Under the pieces are notes generated by a model. That model ran no database searches, was not told the DNA's origin, and saw only the letters and a program-made list of their open reading frames with translations. This document shows positions 22,513-34,800 of a stretch of DNA of 64,000 bases, piece after piece; the first letter of the stretch is position 1, and each line of letters begins with the position of its first letter. Source of the DNA: Porites lobata (lineage: Eukaryota; Cnidaria; Anthozoa; Scleractinia; Poritidae); the NCBI GenBank assembly GCA_942486035.1, contig CALNXK010000106.1:1242501-1306500 (forward strand), written 5' to 3'. The position numbers and the translations under genes are program-made.

Positions 22513-22518
22513 TTTTAT
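22513..22518 (-). terminator. Polyadenylation signal of the IF1 gene
   Basis: AATAAA on the minus strand (within gaaaataaaacg), about 160 bp after the IF1 stop codon. It is the first such signal in the 3' UTR direction. Confidence 0.55.
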
Positions 22519-22674
22519 TTTCATCAAAATCCTAAGACATGATAACAACCAGTAGAAAGCAGCAGTGAAAAAAATATTTGCACTTGCATTCAGGATCATA
22601 CAGTTGAATTTTACGAGCATCCCCACGAAGAAAGGTGACCCAATGCAACGCAAAACACACAAAAACTCTTCACA

Positions 22675-25600
22675 TTATTTTTTCTCGTCATCGGATGATT
22701 CCGCATCACTCAGTTTTTCAATTCCTTTCTGATGCTTGTCCATTGCCTTACGGTGGCGACGGATGGCATCTTCATGGTGTTTGATCTCCTTTTCGTGATA
22801 AGACATGGACTCCTCCAGATGCTCTTTCATCTCCTTCAGCTTCTCTTGTTCCTGTGAATAACCGGAGAATTTTCCACTGGCTGAGTGTAACGAAATAACT
22901 GGAAGATGTTCTTGTCACACACCACTGGGAGACTGGGTATGGGTCATGCGACCAAAAGGCAGACAATTGCTTTTGTTGCGTCCGCCATTACTGACCTTCC
23001 CACTCAACCACCCACCCTAAGATTTCAGTTTTGTTTGCTGTTTAAATGTAATGTGCCACTTTGTAATTTTGTTAGTGTTCCATCTTTCTAGGGGTATGCT
23101 ACGGTGAGTGTGTACATTTTGATGAATTTGGGATAAAGGTCAGGTTGTGGCATCAACTTGCCATGACTACCAGTGATGTGTGAGAATTAACTTATACCTG
23201 TTATTTTCTTGACTGTTTCTACCTCAATTAATTCCTCGTGCTTATGTATTTTAAGAAATGGATTCTACCTAGTCAAACTTCTCATAATTTCCAGTGTATT
23301 TAGTTACTCATTTGTTCACAGGGCTGTACTCTAGCAGTGCCCACTGACCCCTGATGCTTTACTTTTGCTCTTGGGCGACTAGGAAATCTTAATTTTGCAT
23401 CGAAATCCAGTAAGCTGGGCACCCTGGAATTCACAAGTTCAAAGCACTGGGCTCCCTTTGACGTTTTCTTAGAGCACAGCCTTGGTTCACAAGAAACTGA
23501 CTACCCCTCAGACCTCGCTTTATGTGACTGTAATCTTTGGATTGTATGTACTTGGCTAAAACAGCTTTGTAGGGGTTTTATGAGGGCTTATAAAGCAGGG
23601 GGGCTATATTTGGGGGAACTACATGGTACGGACAACAAAAAGAGTTTCAAAACAAGCTAAAATTAATAGTAGAGCTGATCACAATTTTTTTAAAATTTTC
23701 TTGCTTTTTTTTAGCTTTAAACTGTCATAAAAAACCAACCTCACTTCAATAGTTGTAAACTGGAGTGGGGAGGGAAGGGGGAGTTATAACCTGATTTATT
23801 TTTTTGTTTACCAGAAGATGGGCCCATAACTGGGGGTTCTTACAATGTATAAGAGGAAGTTAACTGTATATGCTCTTTTGAATTCTGAAGATACTATTTA
23901 GGCAAAGAGAGCTAATTAATGTGAAGGAATAAAAGAAAAGTATTTATTTTTTTATTGCCACCATTTTGGAATAATATATATGCTTCTTTTGAGTAATAAT
24001 TTTAAACACAAGATGCAGCATTTTCTTGTATCCAGACATACAGATGGTGTTTACAGACAAACCTAAAATTATCTGGTTCCCAGAATAAAACATATGTGCC
24101 AAGTATTCTGTTTCCATCTCAAGTGACAAGGTACACATGTACACCTGTAAATTTATCGGCCCATGCTAATGTTAATCCTCTCTTTAATATGATGTTGTGA
24201 AAAAAAAAATCTTTAAGCTTAAATATTATTTTCATGATCAGTCCTACCAATTTTCTGAAGTACTGTTCCTCATGGGCATGCTCCATTTTCCCAAATGCTC
24301 CTCCAGCACTCCTGATGATAATAATAATAATTTATTTCAATACTATTGTCACAAAATGTTTAAAACATGGTTAGCTTTTAAAAGAAAAGGGAGCTACATG
24401 TACAATGTAACTATAACTGTTATGAATACTCATTTTTGTAAGAATAATTAATATGAATCATTGTTAAAGAATGGAACTATTTACCTGACTTGATGGTTGG
24501 GGCGGGAAATCTTAGAAGTTTTGAGCGTTCTTTAAGATTGTTTTTATATATCGTGTAGTATCTTTCTTTACTCCAGAATTTTTTTTGTGTAGGAAAATTT
24601 GGTAAGTATTTTTTTGGTGGCTTGGCTTAAGTAGGGAAATTTTTGGGTATTCAAAACAATGTGAAGATTGTTGGTACTGCTGGAGAATCCGGCCTGCAAA
24701 CACAAACATTCAAATTCTACCTTACTTTTTGTGTTACATCATTTTAATGCTATCTGGAATTTTGAAGGCTCGGAAATTTGACTTTGATTTTATTTTTGGG
24801 CAATTTAATTTTGGTCTAGGGATTTTTGGGGTTTTCATTTTTTCAACCTTTCGACCATTCCCACCACTTGAAATTAAGAGTTACCCCTCCCCCCCTCCCC
24901 ACCCCGGGGCAAATACATACACAACAGGGGACAGAAAACAGCTTTACTGGCTTCAAAATGCAATTGTTGGCAAACTTCCCAAGAGAGAATGGATTAAAAC
25001 AGAGAAGAAACACTTAAATAACCCAGGAAATAAACAAAAAGGCCCAGACAAACACAACTACAGAAACGTTTCTAACTGGGGTGACTGAAAACTGTTCAGT
25101 CTTTCAGTTTTTGAAAGTTCATTAAGTTATTTGCAACTTTGTCTATGCTTGGAAACATATTTTTATGCCATAAGCTGTAAGCTAGTTCTAGTTATTTTAC
25201 GCTACTGTAAAGTTTTATACTAAATAATAACTAACAACAATAATATTATTAGCAAATTAAAAAAAAAGATGGACTTTTTCCTCTCAAACCTCTACGCCAT
25301 GTATACAGTGCACCAGTAAGTACAATGAATGATTGGAGTGTAGCCTGTTGACCATAACTAACATTTAAGGAGTTTAGTTTACCTACCTGATATCTCCTCC
25401 TGCACCACCACCCTAAAAAAAGTAAAAAACCACTTAACATTACACATGGTGAATTTTGAGCCCGGTGAATATATGAGGCCCACTCTTAATGTCAAACTCT
25501 TCATGTACTGAACTCTATATCTATTTAGGTCGACCAAGTTAATATACGATAAATCAATAGTTGATTCAGACATCAGACTTAATTAGTTGGACTCGATTCA

Positions 25601-27242
25601 TTTTTGTGATGTTCGATGGTCTACAATGCTTAGCAGTGCAAATTATTTACATTGTTATATTCCTAGACTTTCTCTCAACTAAACAGGGATGCATGCAAAT
25701 AAAAAAGCGTCGAGCATACAGTCAACTCTCCATGCTTCAGCAAATTGTCTATTATTTTACACGTCCCCTGTTAGTTTTGTCGGGCTTAAAACTGCTAGCA
25801 TTTACATGTAAATAAGGTCCTTTACGTACTTTTTATTTATTTAGAAATGTAAAGCAAGTGGCCAAGTGCTAAAATTATGCATTTCTGGGAATAAGTTCTT
25901 TTTACATAATGTATCCACGTCTGATTCGTCCAGCTCTGTAGGAGCTGCTCGTTAGCTCTCTTTTGATTGGTTGCAGAAAACAAAGACATGTCATTCTTTC
26001 AATATTGTTTCAGTATTGTTTGGGGTCAGGGTTAGGCACCATTGGTGACCAATTTGTCTGAATTATATTGGCAATGATGAAACGAAACAAGAGCAATAAA
26101 TAAATAATATTATTATCCTGTTCTTTAAGATTTGATGACACAAAACAAGAGCGATAAAGATGTTGCGATGCTGTTGTCGTGAATGCCGAAGGGCCGTTCT
26201 TCACGATATCACAGTTTTAAAGCAAAATAGGGTTTATTTGACAGCTTCGATCCTCACAGTACAACGGCTCGCTCACAAACACACAAAATCGTGACTTTCT
26301 TGAATCTATAAGCTTTAGATTTTAATGCGATCTGTCATCAAGTTCTCTGTCGCTCTGACAGACGAGTGAAACTATTAATAACAAAATCAAAGGAATAAAA
26401 TCACGCCATCTCACAATCACGCTACACTCTTGCTTCATAACACTGTTGAGCATGATAAAATTTTAGGAAAAGTACTGTAATAAAATAATTCATCGTTTCT
26501 AACTTCACACGAGATTACTTTCCTGCAACTTGACCGTAAACCCAACGTTAACACAACATATATCTTTGAGATTATTTTCTTAGGAAGTAAACTTATCATG
26601 ACTCACAGTTTGTCATCAGTGGGGGGTGCGGATATTAGGTGGTCGGAATGACCATTGCAATACTGCCGCCCACACATGACAGGCTCACACACGCAACATA
26701 ACGTTACTACTACAATTACCTCCTTTGTTCATTATCATTTTCATTATGTAATTACGGCAAAAAACACACGAATATCACAGTACCTTTTAGACCAAAGGGA
26801 AATGTTAAAGGGTATTAAAGCAATCCTTTGAAACATGCAGATAGATAGAAGCCTGTATTTCAATATTTCGTAGACGAAACGTGATTTTTGTACAATATTG
26901 AGCTTAATCCACCGCCAGTTTCCTTTCGAACAAAAGAAAATGTCCGCAAGTGACTAAATAAACTTACTTTTAAGTCAATCAAGAAGTTTTTGACGAAAAA
27001 AAAAACGTTCCTCCTGGAAGGACGTGTACAGTACTGACAACAAATTTGCGTTGAGATGCATAGACATTTTAAGTACTAGTTTATGTAACATCCATATTAA
27101 ACACAAGAAAAACGCGAAAAGAAAATAAGATTCTCACCTTTCCGACTCCGCTTCCTTTTTCTCCAACTGTCATCGTCCTTAGCTGCAAAAAGGGAGACGA
27201 AATCAGCCGTCTTGAAACCACAGATAATCGCAACGACGCCAT
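22675..27242 (-). CDS. ATP5IF1: Mitochondrial ATP synthase inhibitory factor 1 (IF1)
   Basis: Four exons with consistent phases: 27242-27138 (105 nt), 25412-25387 (26), 24311-24248 (64), 22851-22675 (177 with stop), making 123 aa. Exon 1 encodes an Arg/Ser-rich presequence (MASLRLSVVSRRLISS) typical of matrix import. Exons 2-3 give the Gly-rich linker (GGGAGGDI) and the inhibitory region AGGAFGKMEHAHEEQYFRK, the hallmark of IF1, which inserts into F1-ATPase and blocks ATP hydrolysis when the matrix acidifies. Exon 4 is a long helix (KEMKEHLEESMSYHEKEI, KHHEDAIRRH) that forms the antiparallel coiled-coil dimer; its histidines fit the pH-sensing region. The tail SDAESSDDEKK is acidic. Human IF1 is 106 aa. 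All splice sites are GT-AG. The start is 215 bp from a divergent OSBPL1A-type gene. Confidence 0.92.
24248..24311 (-). CDS. ATP5IF1: IF1 exon 3 (inhibitory segment)
   Basis: 64 nt encoding SAGGAFGKMEHAHEEQYFR plus KL, between acceptor ttatcatcag and donor gtagga. The Phe-Gly-Lys and Glu-Glu-x-Tyr-Phe residues correspond to the F1-binding core of IF1. The acceptor is fused to an (ATT)n simple repeat. Confidence 0.9.
24312..24450 (-). mobile_element. LINE 3' end with (TAA)n tail abutting IF1 exon 3
   Basis: 'gatgataataataataatttatttcaatac' continues into AT-rich DNA. Read on the minus strand it is a retroelement 3' UTR ending in (ATT)n. The tail lies immediately at the IF1 exon 3 splice acceptor. 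Confidence 0.4.
24451..27137. other. IF1 introns 1-2, nothing else recognised
   Basis: Apart from the 26-nt IF1 exon 2 (25387-25412), no other exon or RNA gene could be supported. Short open frames here have no protein features. Confidence 0.4.
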
Positions 27243-27457
27243 ATTGGATCACGTTTTGTGTTCGTCCGTCAAGGACTGGGCTATAGCACAGAAAGGGCTT
27301 GGGCACTAGAACCTTCTGCAAGCTTACGGGGCAGTTTTGAAGCGGAGAATGAGAGAAAAATTGTGTACATTTGCGGCCTTTAAAAGCAAATTTTCGCTTA
27401 AAACAACAGTTATGGAAAGATAACGATGAAAGAATTATTCTGTGAGTGAAAAGAGGG
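27243..27457. promoter_or_regulatory. Putative bidirectional promoter between IF1 and OSBPL1A
   Basis: Only 215 bp lies between the two divergent start codons, and it must contain both 5' leaders and promoters. No convincing TATA box is present for either gene, in keeping with housekeeping promoters. On the IF1 side the start codon lies in ccaatatggcg, which matches the YY1 core (AANATGGCG), often found at initiation regions of nuclear genes for mitochondrial proteins. Shared regulation is inferred from spacing only. Confidence 0.6.
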
Positions 27458-28784
27458 ATGTCTAGCTCGAACAAGAGGGAGGAATATGAAGAGAAACTTT
27501 TGCAGTCTTCTCGAAGGGGAGACATCGACACAGTGGTTGTAAGTAGCAAACAATACTATGTTTTTTTTTTTTGTTAAGAAATCACAGGCCAGACCTCCCA
27601 GGAATTTGAAAACACGGCATCGCATTTTTAAATATTTTAAAGATTTATCACAACAATGCCATTTACAACGCCTCATACTTTCTACGCTAATAACAATTAC
27701 AACTGTCTTGATGTTTTGCTTCAGCGTCAGTGAAATGTCTGCAAAATATAAGCACACGTACATGTACCTTTGTTTTACCGGAAACTGTGAATGCCTTTTT
27801 ATCATTCTCTTTGAGGATTGTTTCCCAAATAAAACCATTCATTTTAAAAGGAGAAAAAAACGTTGTTCCTATGGTAAGATAGAGCGAGAAGATCACGGGT
27901 TAATCACTGTTCTGACTTGAAGATTTCCCTCATGTTTGCCCGAATTTTTTGTTGCTTTCGATCAGCTTGTAGAGAGAAAAAAACAACTGCGTTGAAACTT
28001 ATAACATTATTCACTTCCTTACAAGGTCACTGAAATTATATCTTGTAAATAATGAGCCCGATTCTTTTACAAATCAACTTACAACTGAGGACTGATCCTC
28101 CGTAAGTCGGTATTTATATAGGTCTTTGGCACAAATTAGCATAATAGTATTGTGCTGTTGTGGATTTATTGCATGCTCTTATAAAAAAGAAGCACTGTTA
28201 AAGAAGTTTTGGACTACAATGATGACATAAAAAAATAATACAAACGTAGTTATCTTTATAGTTATTTTATATTTACTCTTTTGGATGTGAAAGGGAGTTT
28301 TTGAGTAGAATTTTAATTAGAATTCTCTTGTGTATTGTTTTATTTTAGTATATGTGCATCTAAATTCAGTTTTTGGTTCATCAAACACTTTGACAGATGG
28401 TGAGATCTGGCAGGGGTACTTTGCAGAATGCCGAGTGGCCGCCAAATGCCGAATGTCTGTAAAGTTTGGTGATTAGGGTTAAAAATTAAAATGAGTAAAT
28501 CAGGTTCCATTTAAGGTGACATTATACCAGAAAAACGGACCTGAAACTTGATTCACTCAGTTTCCTAACCCTAATCACTAAACTTCAGTATCATTTGCAT
28601 TCTGCATTCGGCATTCAGCATTCTGCAAACTCTCACCATCTCACAGCTCAGGTTATCATCTCATGGTCTTATAACTTAACCTCCAATTCTCATTGTGAAT
28701 CAGAAAAGCTTGAAATTGCCAAACAATTCCAGTTATTATACTACTATATGAAAAATTACTGCAATTTGATTGGCTTAGAGCAGT

Positions 28785-28817
<33 letters not shown>

Positions 28818-31800
28818 GAAAATTACAAAGCTTTTGCGGGTAGTAGTATAAACAAATAATAGCATGATTTGTGCGTGATATTTGGCATAAATACCACTCG
28901 TGATACAGGGTTCTCAATAGATTTTTAAGTAGGAGGTGATCACTGATAAAGTAGGAGGCTCTTCAGCAAAGCCAGAGGTGTCAAAACAAAGCAAAGAAAA
29001 GCGACTTAAACACAAAGTAAGCGGTTATAAATCCCAAAGTAAGCGACGATCAATCGCCGGGTGCCGCCTTCTATTGAGAACCCTGGTGATATTTCAAAAT
29101 TGTCTCAAATCTCACTCGCCTAATGGCTCGTGAAATTACGTATAACAATTTCGAAATATCACTCATGGTATTCATGCCAAATATCACTACAAATCATGCT
29201 ATTACCTATACAAATACAATTATAAAATAAAAAAGTCAGCGTTTATAATGGCCAAGTTTTAGTGGCATGTGTCATTGCGTTTACAGGCAAACGCTGGTCC
29301 CATCTTCTGTGCTACCTTCAACTGACAGAAGCATCAAATGAATGACATTTTTTTTTACCTTCGGTCTGTTTTGTAGAACCTGTTACAAGCTAAGACATCC
29401 AAGAGTAATTCCAAGAGAATTGATGTAAACTGCAAAGGTATTGATTTTGTTACTTCTTTATGAGGTAGAAAAGTAGGAACCACATGAGGAAGGGAGGTAG
29501 CAAATGGAATGAAAGAGACATGAGTAGAGGAAGAAGAGGGGAGGGAGGTGTCTCCAAGGAGAGAAAAGCATATGTATCAGAAGCAAAGGGGTGTGTACTT
29601 AGAGAGAGTACCAAAAAAGGGTTAGGGGGGTATTCTAGACTGTTGGCCAGAACCTCTTTAGAACCTGTAATTTGATAGGTTCTTGTTCGCCCGAAGCTCT
29701 ATTGTTTTAGAGTTGGGGTTCATTGTCAGTTTTGTTTGGGTTAGGGCTATCTATTGTGTTCTAAACCAATCCTGTGAGCAGTTCTGAGAGCTTCCGGTCC
29801 ACCCATTTTAGGGCAGAAAATTTTTAAAAGGAAGAAACCAGTGAAAAAGAAAAAAGCTGCAGGGGTGTGTGCCAGGCAGGAACTAGGGCTTTTAAGAAAC
29901 TAGGAAAGGGATGAAAGCCTGTGAAAAGGTTGTGATCCACAAGTGAAAATACCAGAAAAGGGGAGCAAAATTAATGGAAACCTTTAAATAGAATGTTGCA
30001 ACTGACAAAGAAAGTGGGGAAACCTGGAGAGAATGGCAGCATGGAATCTGGAATCCGGAAATGGAATCACAGAAACAGAAAGGGAATACGGAATACAGAA
30101 TCAACTATAAATGATAGAAAATTAAAGAATTTCACATTGCATAGTTTAAACTAGAAGATATAGGGAAAGAAATTTAGCAGGAACAAAAAAAAGGGAGAGA
30201 AACAGGGTTTAAAAAAGGCCCATCTGGTTGTCCAGGACAAACCGATTTTTTTGTTGTGCAAAGTAACTTCTTATGCTCTGACAGCATGCTAGAAAAAGGG
30301 AGTGAAGCAAAAATTAGCCAATCAATTATGGAGAAAGAATCAAGTTCATTCTCTGAGACAGTGAGATTCTCTGTTTTGTCTCTAGGGAAATCCAAATCCA
30401 ACCAAGGATGGACTCCTCTTCATCTGGCAGCTTATTTTGGTCATAAGAATGTTGTACAGGTCTTATTGGAGGTGTGTAAATTAGACAATATCAAGGCATT
30501 GCTCTAAGAGAAACTAAAAGGATCTGAGGCATATGGTTTCTATAAAAACCAAGTTTTCCTAAAAGGAGCCCCAGTTAACCCTTTGCTAAACTCAACCAAT
30601 AGATGAGCTTGGGCATTGGTGCCTACAAAGTTGGTGGGCCGGGCAATGCTCTAGCATGAGGATGGTTCCTACCAGGAAAAATACTTACCAAGTTTTAGCC
30701 CCTACCAAGAGGGAGGGAGGGAAAAAACCAAAGCACAAACTGGCAAGCAAACCTGTAACAACAGTTGAACTGCTAGCAACACAAGGTGCCATTGCCTTAC
30801 CCCCTATTGGAGAAAAGTCCCAATGGTGACCAACATCAGGTTTCTCCTAACAATATCCTAATATTGTCAAGAGAAATGGGTACAAGAATTAATCAAATGA
30901 TCACTAAAGAGAAAATGCTTTGATCTTTTATTAAACTCCCTCATCTCTAGATAAGGAAATGTATGAATATCGGTGTGGAGAATTTGTATGTAGATATTGG
31001 GGCTTAAAGGGTTAAGGGGTTAGTATGTAAAAAATTTGTCATTTTCTTAACCAATCCAGAAGACTTCCAAAAAAGATAAAAAAGACAAGTAAAGTAGCTT
31101 CTCCCCTTTTCTGCCTTTAGAGCTAAACTTACTGTATTGCCTAAGGTGCTCATTGTCAGTGTGCATAAATATTATTATAAGTACACATATCATACCATGT
31201 AGTCAGTTAACAGGTTAAGCAGGTTAAGCTAACTGAGTTGATTCACTTATGGGATGATTGAAGCTAGGAACAAGCTAAGGAAGCTCATTAATGGAGTTAA
31301 TAAACAATCCAGCTGTCTCTTTGGACTTAATGGTACCTCCAAAATATTTTTTTTTATTATTGTCAGCCTGTTTCAGACAGCTTCCACTTTGTCACACTGA
31401 CAGAAGCGAATAGTGAGAGTGAAATTCAGGGGAAGACTTCATTCCTTTTTTTTTCATACTAATTTCTTTGTTATCTGTTTCAATTCAATTCAATTCAATT
31501 TCAGTTTTTTGTTTGCTCCTTACAAATAACTGGTAGCTTGTGATAGTGTTACAGAGTTAGGTTATCTGTATATGAATATCCTGGTTTTCCAGAACATCAG
31601 CCATTGACAAGAAGCCTCCATTGAAAGCTATATGGTTTTATACTCTTTTTTAATTATGTTCTTTTTAGAATGGAGCGGATGTTAATTCCAGGAATGGAAT
31701 GGGAGATACTCCATTACACCGTGCCGCTTTCACTGGAAGAGCTGTAAGTGTTTGATGATGATGATGATGATAATGATGATACGTTTTATTGCTGTGTGGA

Positions 31801-34800
31801 GGGAACTAGGTGAAAGAAAGAGATGAATTGAGAAATAATATATGTTACATTCTATTCTGACATCTAATGTTTTTGATAAATAATTCTTTAATTAATTATA
31901 AATTTTTGTGTGCTACTGAACATTTGAATATTATGTAGTTTCCCCATTTTATTTGGAATATAGCACCTTGTAAAAAACAAAACTATTCTAAATAAGGTAC
32001 ACTTATTTGGAGAATACATCTATACACTTGACTGTATAGATGTTCTGTGATTTTGTTTTTGTTGTTGTTGTTGTTGTGGTAATTGTTGTTACAAATTCTC
32101 CACTTCTATGTTGTCCAAAAATGACCAAAAACTATGCCATGCTTTCCCTTTGATAGAATCATTTGATATCAGGGTTGTCATTAAGAGCTGGGGGCCGGGG
32201 ATTTTCCCCGGCTACTAAGAGAGTGGCCCCCGGCTACTTTTATTGGAAAATAGAAGAAAAATAGAACCAAAAGAAATCCCTAGCTGTTTGATTCCCCGCC
32301 TACTTGTTGTATTTACCCGGCAACTTGAAATCTTAGTGACAACCCTGGATATCAACCTTTAACGAGTTAATAGTAGGAAAAAAATTACTCAGAACTTAAT
32401 AATCTCAAAGCAGATGCAATGCAAAATATGGAATTTGGCATGGCATATATAGCCTCTTCTTAAGTACAAAATGAGTCTTTACCAACTAAACTCTTTTAGG
32501 ATGTTGTTACGCTGCTTATTCAATACAACGCTGATGTGACAATCATAAATGGGGAAGGGAGGAAACCAAGTCAAGTTACAAACAGTACAGAGGTTAAACA
32601 ACTCATCAAAGGTGGGTTTTTGTTACTTGTAAACCTGTTGGTGCTTAGATAATACTGGGCATGATAAAGATGTTTTTTTTTCCCCTAAGTGACACAGCCA
32701 GCTCAGAAGAATCCTAGTTTAGTGGCCTTTGATCCCACCAGTCTCCTATACCTCAGCGGTGGCGCATTGGGACTAGAAACCTGGCCCTAGTTGTTGAAAA
32801 GGTGGCTAGTGCTATCCACCGGATAAATCTCTATGACTGTTATGCTGGATAGTGGAAATTATTGGTTTCCCTAATACTTATCCACTGGATAATGATTTAT
32901 CTTAATTCTGTTAAATTTATATCATGACAGCATGCTATATCAATGTTTATACTATTACATGAGAAATTTCTGCAATTTGATCGGTTTAGAGCAGTGGTAT
33001 TTAAAGCTTAACCCCAAAAATATTTACATGTGAGAAAAGTCCCAACCTTTTGTGGGGGAATTCTAAAAAATAGTTAGCATGGTTGGGACTTGATATTTCA
33101 AAATTGTTTCCAAATTTTTGCCTTTTTTGTGAAATTCTTTAAATTTTGAAATATATGTGGTATTTATGCCAAATATCACTACAAATCATGCTATTACCCC
33201 TACGTATATGTTATTTGTAAGAAATTATCATGCAGATTTCACAGTCCAGTGTCTTTAATGGCACTTTTGTTTTGTCAGCTGCTGAAAGAAGCCTCCAGCT
33301 CAGGTTAGAAGAACGTTTGCTCACAGCTGCCAGGGAAGGTGACAACAGCGAGCTTAAAAAACTGGTTGGTTTAATTTATATTAGCTATTTTCCTCCTGTC
33401 TCATTCAACGACAATATTTTTGTATTTTGTACAAGTTTAAATTTCATTTAATTGTAAAATACTGTTAATGCCATCATGGCCTGGCACAGTGTATGCAGAA
33501 ACTATACATGTACACTAATGGCCAATTTGCCTTGCCTTACCTTTGTCGTTGCAGATGGACAGTGTTCACCCTCCTAACATCAACTGTCAAGACATGGTAG
33601 GAAACACTCCACTCCACTGTGCTGCCTATAGGTAAGCAGCCCCATGAAAACATAAGATTACAGACTTTGTATGAGGATAGAAGACATTATTTTAATATCC
33701 TCTAGGCTTCATTCTAGTAAGAAATGAGATATGATTATGGATAGGCCCTCTTCTTAGGGTTCAGATTATGTCATATGTTTACATGTTCTGGTTCAATTTT
33801 ATCCTTGGTTTAAATTTTATTTTCCTTTGTTTTAGACTCATTACCATACATAACCATAACCTAAAACAAAGGGAAATGAAATTTAAACCAAGGATAAAAT
33901 TGAACCACAACTTGTACACATAATTATAGTAGCAAAATACAGTAGAGCCTCAATATGGCGTACCTCTAAATAACAAACTCCTTGGTGTAATAAATGATTT
34001 TTTCTTTACCTCAGTAATGGTGAAATAATTCTAAGGAAAAGAACCCTGATATCACAAAACCTATTTATAGTGAACAAACTGTGCCAGATCCCTCAGAACT
34101 CAAAGTTGTCACTATGATTTGAAGTTATGCTGAGTAAATACAACAAGTAGGTGGTGAATCAAACAGCTAGGGATTTCTTTGGTTTCATTTTCCTTCTACA
34201 GTTTTTCCCAACAACTTAAGTAGCTGGAGTTCATGTACTTTGTAGCCACCTTTGGCCAGCCTTTGATGACAGCTCTCAGTGCAGTACTTTATTTCTGTTT
34301 TTTTTTCTCTTTAATTTAGGGGACATAAAGTAATTGCAGTTACTCTTTTACAACATGGAGCAGATACAACTATCAAAAACAGCAGTGGTAAGCTCAACAT
34401 TTTGATTATATTAAATTTTTGCAAAACAATGTTACACGTGACATTATTAAATTTCTTCAAGAATTGTCTAAAGATAGTAAGTGACAATGTTAAAGGTGAA
34501 GTGGTAAATGTGATAATGGCAATAGTAATGATATAAGGCTGTATAAAACTGTGCTGATACACTGTAGAACAGCCAGTGTATTTCTCTTACTTCACTCTAT
34601 ATGCTAAAGTCCCAATAAAGAACAGTAGTGAATTCATATGCAAATATTGCCGTTGCATTTTGTACTTGCATTGCTTGGCACTTATCTTTAATGAGCTGAC
34701 CTAGCTGTACACAATGGATGTGTCTTTTGTTGTTGTTGTATTTTTCTTTCCAACTAAAATTTATTTCATGCACATGCTTTACTTGTTTAGTTTATGATAT

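Noticed and set aside
27097..27920. Open frames of 120-150 codons on both strands
   Set aside because: They overlap IF1 exon 1, the shared promoter and OSBPL1A exon 1 in other frames; the exon-based models explain the region better.
30256..30507. 83-codon single-exon gene
   Set aside because: Only its 3' half is coding: it contains OSBPL1A exon 3 read through from intron 2.
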